In this document: piece after piece, positions 55,925 through 64,000 of the stretch | How the letters are laid out: the number at the start of each line of letters is the position of its first letter | How positions within the stretch are numbered: position 1 is the stretch's first letter | From: Parelaphostrongylus tenuis | Lineage: Eukaryota > Nematoda > Chromadorea > Rhabditida > Metastrongylidae | Length of the DNA: 64,000 bases | Reading direction: 5' to 3' | Assembly: GCA_019055375.1 (NCBI GenBank) | Contig: JAHQIW010001190.1 | Span: 20,740 to 84,739, forward strand | Position numbers and translations under genes: made by a program | The notes under the pieces: model-generated | What the model was told of the DNA's origin: nothing | The model's input: only the letters and a program-made list of their open reading frames with translations | The model's database searches: none

Positions 55925-56745
55925 TCATGACAAATTCTCATAGTTGCCTCTTGTTAGCCTCCACACATTTATGAACGCGCTTGAGAAAAAAATCTCCAAC
56001 GGTACTGGTACACTTCACCTTTGATCTGTCCCAAGCGCGTCTAAAGGCCGTTTTAGGCCCGTCTACGTGACAACTGATAATGTTAAACGGATCGAATGCA
56101 CAAGAGCCCAGTCCTGCTGGAACGTAAAATCCGTGAGGGCCAAAGTGTTGTGTACTCCAAGGCCTTCAGTACGTCCCGTGAAACTTAATGGCGATAACTG
56201 GTAGCGTTGTATCTTGACATTTCCGTTGATGAGTCCGACGGTGGCCTTTTGGTGGCGCAGATAACCTGCCCAGACCATCAAGAGGCCGAAAGTGACTGAA
56301 ATTCATGGTTTTTAGTATTTCAAACTTTTGCTAAGTCTTGTTGAGAAGCTAAAGTCAATTATGGCGAATGTAGGGTGGTTTAACCGTAAATTTTTCTCAT
56401 CTGTGGAAAACATTTCTAACAAATGAGCACCAGCGATTTAACGAATCATTCGGCAAATCACCGAAAGCCGTTGATCTTTCATATTTTTTGTCTAAAAAGT
56501 GAACACAAGCTATCTCGCATTTGCACAGCTTTAGCTTATTTTTTACAAAGTTTCGGGTGCTCCTCTGGCTTGATCCCAGCTTCCGAGGCATTCTGCGCAT
56601 CAACTTTTCCGGATTTTGTTGAATTTTGCAACAAACCTGCTGAATGTTTTTGTGGAGTAAACGAGGTGGTTGCACGATCTTTGCGAGATCTTCAATCCTT
56701 CCAATCTCATTTCACAGCTCTGAAGACACCTGCTGGTTTGGAAGC
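55925..56745 (-). pseudogene. Broken Tc1-type transposase
   Basis: Tc1/mariner-superfamily transposase on the minus strand. The second DNA-binding subdomain reads IQQNPEKLMRRMPRKLGSSQ and RSTRNFVKNKLKL. After a gap MMVWAGYL and FTFQQDWALVHS follow (the Asp of the QQD motif is the second catalytic residue), then AFRRAWDRSKVKCTSTVGD with FFLKRVHKCVEAN at the C-terminal end. The segment around the first catalytic residue and the last acidic residue region is damaged, with several frame changes. It is a different lineage from the mariner copies here. Confidence 0.88.
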
Positions 56746-56899
56746 AGCCAATTTTAACAATGTCGGCCGTTTACACTTTTCGTTTTGTGTAACTCAACTA
56801 CTGCGATACAATGATTCTTACGATGGATAACTTGAGAAGACCTGAAAACAGACCAATAAATAAAACACATTCTAGACTAAATTCTAACAAAGATTTGAC

Positions 56900-59260
56900 A
56901 AAATTACCGGCATTATTAAGAAACTATAATCAATGATAAAATTGACAAAAACAGAATTAACAGAACTTTTTACGCATCCTACAAATTTGTAAATGTGAAC
57001 GGCTTTTTTTTTGGGATGAAAAGTGACATTAGAGTCATGTTGTAGCTTCTCAATTTTTCGAACCAGATCTGTCACTCGTGCTGCAATAGTTAACTTATTT
57101 GTTGGAAAATTTTTTTAAATTGCTCTTTTATTGCAAAAGGGCCTACAATCCCATCGTTGATTTCAGCTATGCTTTAGCCTTATTGTTCCTGCAAACGAAG
57201 TGATAGCAATGAAATCAGCACGAAAAATGCATGTTGATCGACATGGTGATAAAAGTGGACGTATACGGTCGACTGGATCGTTCAACGACACGAGATCTTA
57301 TCACTTCTGTTGAGAGAAAATTTTTACAGTTTAACAACGCCGACATAGTCGATTGGAATGGTGCCAATATATTCTGGTCGATAATAGCCTACTGAAAGTT
57401 GCGTGAATAACAATACTATAGTGCATTTTTCTAATATCACCACATTTAGAGGAGAAAACATTGATCAGAGCAGATCCATCAACTCTGTCTAGCACTACGA
57501 GACTTTTGCACTACATTTATAAAAGTATACATCAAAGGTGCTTTTTTTTCAAAAAATTCAAGGCAAATAAACAAGGCATTATTGAAGTACAATACGCACC
57601 AGCAGTTTAACTTTTCTTACGAGGACGTTGAGATATTTACATCACTTGAAACCGTTATCACTGCGAATCCTCGACTATCCTGACTATCCTTTCTGGGGTT
57701 TAGTAATTTTTCAACTAAATCATAGACATCCTGGCTTTGACTTTACTTCAACCGCGATCTAACCATTCTATGCTTGTCAACAGTCACCCGTCAACGAGAT
57801 GAATCTAGGAAAGGCAAATAGGCATGAAACCCCTGTCAAGGTTAAACCATGGTTGAAATCACGATTTTCAATGTTTAACTGTTTGAGTCATTTAATCAAG
57901 CGGTGTATTGCTAATTATGTCCACAAGAATGATGAGATGCGAGCAAAGCCTACAGTCTATAATGGCTTCGAACCCTCTGAAGAAGTTGTGCTTCTTTTCA
58001 TTGAATTCACTCGCTTTTGCTTTCTTTGTGACAGAAAATCGCTAGCAAGCCCATCTCAGTTTTGCCATTTCTCTTCAATTCATATAAGAAAACTCTGACA
58101 CGACTGTTTCAAAAGTCCGTGAAAATCAGCTCGTCTGTTATTAACGGCATTCATTGAAAAGGACAGAAATCTTTGGGCAGTAAGCGAATCCGTAAATAGA
58201 AAATTGAAAATCATTGCGATAATGGATCCGTAGAAACAAAATGGAATACAAGGGTGCTGGAATGCAAAAAGAAGGTCTGGAGACAGATCGTTATGAATAT
58301 AGAAATAAAGATGCGGTTATATGGGGTATTATCAAGCAATTATATGTATAACACTGTTGCGTTTAACGCAGTGGTTAGACGTGCTCCGCCGATACTTTTC
58401 ATTTATCCTCTCAATGTTTCAATCCCTTGTGAGAAGCGCTTTTTTGCTTTTTCTAGAGTTTTGACGGTTATTCCATATTTGAATGCCAAGAATCTCAATA
58501 GTGTACTTCAATTTTGAAATAGCCTTCGTACTGAGCTGTGGCAGTGAAAAAAATTACATTCTAAATTGAATCATTTTTCTCTGCAGGAAGCTTTTTCACT
58601 CAGACGTTTAGTATTCATTCGGTAGTTTGAATCTCAAAAATTTCAGAGATGCATTTGGTTTGAAAGAAATTTTTTTTTTGCAGTTAGCAGCCAAATGAAC
58701 TTGGGTTTCACACTCCACGTTCATATTTTACTGTGTTATGTGGATGGGTCTCCCATCATTGGCACTAAGCCACCGCGTTTTACAATACAGCGGCTTTATG
58801 GTAACATAAATATAGATGATTTCAAAGCTAAGTGTGCAGAAACATTGTTCTGTCGCTCTGTGGCGCCTAGGCTTTTCCTATTTATTTTATTGCTAAAAAA
58901 GCTCGCTAAATAAGCCTAGGCAGCCTAAGTGTATAAACAAAAGCATACAAGAGTGTAGAGGAAATCTTAAAAGATCGGAATCCTATGTTTCCATTTAGGG
59001 TTTTCCCAAAACGAAAAAAAATCTCAAATTTCGAATCAAATCGCGCGCCAGATGTGAAATCTCGTTGCGCGATGAAAGCACTTTGTTCATCGAAAAAATG
59101 CTTAAGTGTGAATTATAATTTCAATTTCACTTCCACAGCACGTTACGATATTTTTCAAAATAAGCAGACCATTGAAATTTTCGAATTTATAGCTATACGA
59201 CAAATATTATAACTTCATTAATAAGCGAACAAAGTGGGGAAGGTAGATGAAACAGTGTAA
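56900..59260. other. Intergenic stretch, no supported gene
   Basis: Open frames up to 99 codons occur (57,799-58,098; 58,254-58,517) but show no family resemblance or splice partners. A word GCAGTGGTTAGACGTGCTCC at about 58,370 is a solitary SINE-A head fragment. ACTCAGACGTTTAGTATTCA near 58,600 resembles a TIR-B inner arm. Confidence 0.5.
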
Positions 59261-59269
59261 GGATAACGG

Positions 59270-59410
59270 AAATGATCCGCTCTGCCTTGCGTACCACGGT
59301 GAGCTGGGATTCAATCAAAACACTGAAGCTCACCAATCCGCCTCTTTCGTGTCTGGTAGACTGGAGTCAGACCTATGTTGTAGAACAGAATCGCTGATTT
59401 TTATGCATCC
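59270..59410 (+). mobile_element. SINE-A fragment, strongly diverged
   Basis: GTACCACGGTGAGCTGGGAT, CTCACCAATCCGCCTCTTTC and TGGTAGACTGGAGTCAGACC follow the order of the SINE-A middle region loosely. Confidence 0.45.
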
Positions 59411-60129
59411 GTAGGCAATGCTACGATTAGCTAATCTTTTGGAAGAGCAACTCGTCAAGCTTCTAATTCGTTTTCCATGATGAAAAGCTTTTCAAAACTA
59501 AAGTTGTCTTTCAGCTGTTCTTTTGTAAACTGTGAAGCCCTATCTTGCTCGATGGAGTTAGAAAACAACTTGGTAATTATCTGGCTTTCCACTATTGATT
59601 TATAATTATATTGGACTTTTATAACATGTCAATGTTTTTTAACTGACTGGCTATATAGATAACTGTCATTAGGTGACTTTTATCGTTATCAGCTCCTTCG
59701 ATGGAAGAAAACATCCGAAACAAACGAAACGGAGCGCGCCTTATCAGTGTTATCAGTGTGTACGTGACCGAATAACTCACTGCTACGTGCTGATAGCGCC
59801 AGAATTGCATGTAACAGCAGTGATTTCGAAAGGGCTGTAAAGAAAATGCATAGAATGAATATAGAGCGCTTGAAAACTCATTTTGCTGCTTTAAACTCTC
59901 TACAACAAGATAATATAATGTTATTATCATGACAAAGTATCAACTCGTCTTGTAAAATTCAAGCAAACTTTTACTTTCTTGTTATCCTCAGGAAAATTCA
60001 AGTCCACTAGTTGTATAAAATACAAACATTTTTATAAAACAAGAGCGCTCGAGACTGCTACTTTGTTTTGTTTATCTGCAAGCGTGGATTATGAGGATAC
60101 ATTCTGAACCACCGTTCTTTTCAGTTATG

Positions 60130-60985
60130 AGAAGACAAATGGTAAACCGATCACATTCGTTAGAGAGGATGTTTTTATAGGGCGTTAGTAGCCATTCGAA
60201 AGCTGGAACTTGAGACTACAGCCCCACTTTGCCGGTTTTTAGAACACACCTCTATAACGCTGTAGCATCCAAATCAAAAATTATGTTTGACATTCGCCTT
60301 CGATTCATTTTTATCACTCGTATAACTCTGTGGAAGCCGAAAAGCATATCAGTGATTAGAGAAATTTCCGTAATATTATATCCAATAGTTTTATCTGGAG
60401 TTTCTTTTAAAGTGGAGGAAAAATTCACAAATGGATAACAATATTCGATCGTCAGGCCTCTCTCCGCCACTGCCAGGTCTCTCCGTCACGGTTCTCGCCT
60501 TGTCGAATAGCTTATAAGCAACGTTGCAAGAAATGTAAAACTCGGCCTTATTTTCCGTGCTAAATCGTATTTCCACAAAATAAGGATATCGCTAGAATCA
60601 GGGAACATTACGCTATCAGATGCTAGCTAATAGTCTAAAGAAACAGATCCGTCTGGCAAGCCACAAATCAGAAGACTAGGGGAGATGAAAAGACCAAACT
60701 AGCTTTTAGTAAGGCAAACACATTTTTGAATGTTTTGAAACCTGTGCTATAGTTTAAGTACTAGCACTTTGAAAAGGAATTTCGTTCGGCGAAATTTGAG
60801 CGAGATAAGAGCGAAAACCACATAGTTTTATAGAACATGATTTTATTTTGAATTTACAGCGTCATAAAAAGGTATTTGAAAAATTGGCAACATCGGGCTG
60901 TAGCCTCACGTGTCAGATTTCGATTGGTTACAAATCCCCTCTCAAAAGTTATACTCCAGCGAATGAGATCGGTTTTTCATTCACA
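60130..60985. mobile_element. TIR-B element, second copy, ~850 bp
   Basis: The left arm carries GTAGCCATTCGAAAGCTGGA, TTAGAACACACCTCTATAAC and GCTGTAGCATCCAAATC. The right arm carries TTTACAGCGTCATAAAAAGG and ATACTCCAGCGAATGAGATC. Both match the 54 kb element. An inner inverted word near 60,620 (CTAATAGTCTAAAGAAACAG) relates to the inner arm at 54,340 and 16,495. Confidence 0.7.
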
Positions 60986-60999
60986 ACTTAATTGTACCT

Positions 61000-62900
61000 G
61001 AACCACCGTTATACCTCTAGGTTCGTATTTCGCTTGTTAAACAAAAGAGTTCACTATTTGAGACGTAAACTTCGACGAAGACAAGCGAAGCAGAAAGAGA
61101 AAACTTGCACCTTAGTGACATGTTAAATGGCTGTGAAATAAGTAGGCTTCTTTGGAAACAAGTTACAGATTTAAACGGCTTTCTATTCTAAATAATGTAC
61201 ACATACAGCCTGTTACTTGATATATCAGTCGATGGGTCAATTAGCATGTGATTACTGAGGAAAAAATTGTAGACGTCTTGCATTTGATACTATAGACAAG
61301 ATGTTATTATTGAAGTAAAGACTGTGGATTTGTCAGCTGTCGACTTCCATTCACAAGCTCTTTTTCACATGACGCTCTTGAGAACATAGGCGGCGCACCA
61401 TTTCAGTGAAATTTTTTTGCGTGCTGAGGAGAAACCTTTTGATTGTTCATGGTATGATCGTTTTTGTGTCATGAGTGAAGGAATTTCTTAAATTTGATGA
61501 GATTAGCACAAAGTGATTTCTGGCAATTTCCCTTTGATAATCATTTGCTATCATATGAAAACATCGTCCGCTAGCGCGTTCACTCCTCATTCAGTTTTTT
61601 TGTTCATCTTACTGAGAATGTTAAGAGTGGAAAAGTTGTGGACGGCATGCAACAGACGGGAATATGTTCGGGTCTAATCGTTTTTCGACCAGGTGCGGTT
61701 CGATACAGATGGGATACAAAATCGGGCTCATAAGGGTGAATTTGTTGAGAAAAACAAATCCACGTAAGCTCACATCGCTCTCACTACTGCAATCCACGTG
61801 GTCGTCCAAGACATTATTCAGAACTAATATATTATTCTATCAACTGTCACTCTCAATGTAATGGCCTCTCTTCGCTTTAAATTCTTATCTTTCAAAGCAC
61901 TCTCCCATACAATTGTTCAAATACTCTGTCGTTCCTTTCATCAATCTTGTCGACGATGGGATACTCTGAATACGTAACAGTAGTGCTTTACGTAGGATTC
62001 CTGACGATTTGCGGGCTTGTTACTAAAATTTTGTCGCTCATTCCTTTTCTCTTAAAACATCATGAAAGTTAAAAAAAACGAAAAAAAGGTTGGTTGTGTA
62101 AAACTTTGGTCCAAGAGAGAGATTGGTTGAGAAAGCATTTGATTCATCATGATTCGGTAATTTGCGTCGTCATGGTACATGACACCAAGATATCTTCGTT
62201 TTCATTTTTGAGAGTATGGCAAAGTGTACGATAAAGAAGTTATAGAGTAGGATGCTAGAGCGTCCAATTTTTGTTCGATGCAAGATGCATCTAGCTTTAT
62301 CGTGCATCGTAGAGGCTGCTGAATGCATGTTTCGCCCAAAGGGTATATTGTGATGGCTTGCCTATGTACCATCTCAGTATTTTTGTCCATCCAGATAGCT
62401 CTGGTATCGATTTTCTCATGCCTTAAGCTGATGGCAGGGTAAATTCACGGCGCGGGATCGAACCAGCCACCATATGTGTACAGGCTGCCATAATGAATCC
62501 CCACCACTCCTCATCTGATTCTTCGTTTGCACACCAATGATTTTAAGCCATTTTTAAATGAATTATTGTACATTAGTACGTTCATCACTGATCTGTGTGG
62601 TAAGCTCAAGTATAAAAAGAGTAATTTATAGTGACACCTACTATAACGAAGGATAAAATGGGGATGATAAACTGGGACGCTGCTCTTCAAACCACAAGAC
62701 ATTTCACTCTTTTTCCAGTTGCGCGATCCAGTTGCGCGAGTAAAAAAAGGACAGGCTACTTATATGCCTTCATCAACAGTAGTGGTGTAACACGTAAAAA
62801 TTGCTGGTACATGAAGTGAAGAGAAAAAAATCGGAACAGCTGTAGAGGAATCGACAGATGATCGTTGAAAAGTATGGATGCTAGTTTTTAAGAAGCAGCC
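61000..62900. other. Intergenic stretch; isolated B-box-like word
   Basis: No supported gene. On the minus strand at about 62,452-62,470 GGTTCGATCCC gives a perfect Pol III B box, with the terminal word AGGAGTGGTGG of the tRNA-like/TIR elements beside it (62,500), so a decayed member of that family is likely. Confidence 0.5.
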
Positions 62901-63029
62901 ATGCATGTGTTACGTTGAAAGAGAATTTTCATCTTATAGATGAGGAATGTCGTTTTTTTTTGCATGAATCGGGTGCGATTTTCATATCATTTGAAGGGTC
63001 TACTTATTACGCATCTACTGATATACAAT

Positions 63030-63435
63030 TTGTCTATATCTGCTGCAGATTGGAATTATCCAAGGAACAAAAACGTTTGTTGAAGCTTTACGAGTGCAAA
63101 TTTGGCTCAAAGCTGGTGATGTCGCTTGCCGAATCAACTAGCTTGGAGCGACCGTACGATTGGAGAATCAACAGTCCGCAAGCGATTTCGTGAGTCCGGA
63201 AATGAAGAGTTGACCGACAGGCCGATATCCGGACAACCAACCGAACTCGATGACCAAGACTTGATTTCTGAATGGGAATTGAGAGGTCAAAGTTCTCGTG
63301 AATTGGCAGGAGAACTAGACGTTCCTCATACAAGCGTGCTAACCCATCTCCATCAGCTTGACTTTGTCCACAAGAAGCCAAGACAGGATCCACACAGACT
63401 TTATTGTTGGAATATATGCATAAGCTGTGAATGTT
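63030..63435 (+). pseudogene. Mariner-type transposase, N-terminal part, copy 4
   Basis: The paired helix-turn-helix region is well preserved. KEQKRLLKLYECKFGSK begins it. After a frameshift near 63,130 the frame reads GESTVRKRFRESGNEELTDR, SGQPTELDDQDLISEWELRG, SSRELAGELDVPHTSVLTHL and HQLDFVHKK, the standard order through the linker that ends before the catalytic domain. The catalytic domain is missing from about 63,420 on. It is the least decayed mariner copy in the window. Confidence 0.88.
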
Positions 63436-63439
63436 TTAT

Positions 63440-64000
63440 CAAACGAAAACTTTCTTTCCAATTTAGTGCATTGTTGGAAATAATGGTGAAGTCGCTGAAG
63501 TGATTAAAATATGTGCCAAACGAAACGATATTTTAAACCATAAAATCCAAAAAACTTCACCACTCAGTAACTGCACAAAGTTTCTTCGGCGCAATGACCT
63601 TGTAATTTGTACACCTGTTGCTTTGCATACGAACAGCTCGAAAAATTTATTGGTTTGTTCTATATCTTTCATGTTGTCCTTTGTAGAGAACAAGACTATG
63701 CCCATTTTAGTGAGCGTTATCGCCCATTTGAACGGAGCATATTCCTTATATTGCTCTTTGAAGCAAACAAGACTCTGCCATCGTCCAGCAGAACGGAAAT
63801 ATGCTACCTAGATTCTTCCAATTACGTTTTAAACTGCATGCTCACTGAGAATAAGATCGCATATATATGTATATAAACAAATCAACTTGAAAAATTCGGC
63901 CTTTTACACCCTATTTGGCCGCTTGATCGAATCTTTTCCATTTTGCAAGAACACATAACTACCTCTGGCGTGCGATCGCTCTTTAATAGCTGTCCGACGA
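63440..64000. other. No gene seen at the window end
   Basis: Overlapping short open frames exist on both strands (63,463-63,876) without recognisable features. Nothing else is apparent. Confidence 0.5.

Noticed and set aside
62915..63193. 92-codon frame as an independent gene
   Set aside because: Its last third is the frame-shifted start of the mariner copy at 63,030; the first part has no support.

Overview
This is a gene-poor, repeat-dense piece of a eukaryotic nuclear genome, almost certainly from a nematode. Support: introns with GT...(T)TTTCAG borders, candidate spliced-leader acceptors directly in front of start codons, a degenerate stretch of the nematode telomere hexamer TTAGGC, and many Tc1/mariner remnants. 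The size and repeat load of the introns suggest a parasitic clade V (strongylid) worm rather than Caenorhabditis; that placement is inference.

Three protein genes can be supported. (1) A TAF6-like TFIID/SAGA subunit on the + strand (about 8.3-17.7 kb), at least 16 exons. Its histone-fold, linker and HEAT-type regions join in phase; the Gln/Pro-rich tail is less certain and the start exon was not found. (2) A short RRM protein resembling RBM7 of the NEXT complex on the - strand (22,664-23,302), two exons. (3) A complete five-exon ferritin of the ferroxidase (H) type on the - strand (43,967-48,914), 171 residues. A possible small + strand gene of about 70 codons lies just downstream of TAF6 (17,937-18,219).

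The rest is mostly repeats. Identified families are: a tRNA-headed SINE of about 300 bp (SINE-A, ten or so copies, two with target-site duplications); a second SINE with a tRNA-Ser/Leu-like head (SINE-B, three copies); short elements combining terminal inverted repeats with a tRNA-like Pol III promoter (4.8-5.3, 6.1-6.5, 29.6, 40.9 and 49.9 kb); several foldback/MITE families (6.8, 7.7, 9.1, 10.2, 45.4, 53.3, 54.0 and 60.1 kb); four broken mariner transposases and one broken Tc1-type transposase; and a very degenerate satellite with a ~50 bp sub-unit inside a ~2.1-2.5 kb higher-order unit that dominates 30.9-42.8 kb and recurs at 0.4-1 kb and 20.3-20.6 kb.

Layout: 0-8 kb repeats; 8.3-17.7 kb TAF6, its introns carrying at least six mobile elements; 18-21.5 kb satellites, telomere-like repeat and an inverted copy of the window start; 22.6-23.3 kb RBM7-like gene; 26.3-27.7 kb tandem duplication; 28.4-29.0 kb mariner relic; 31-43 kb higher-order satellite; 44-49 kb ferritin with a mariner relic and a foldback element in intron 3; 52-64 kb transposon relics and foldback elements with no recognisable host gene. 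The three genes have unrelated roles (transcription initiation, nuclear RNA surveillance, iron storage) and do not look like one operon.
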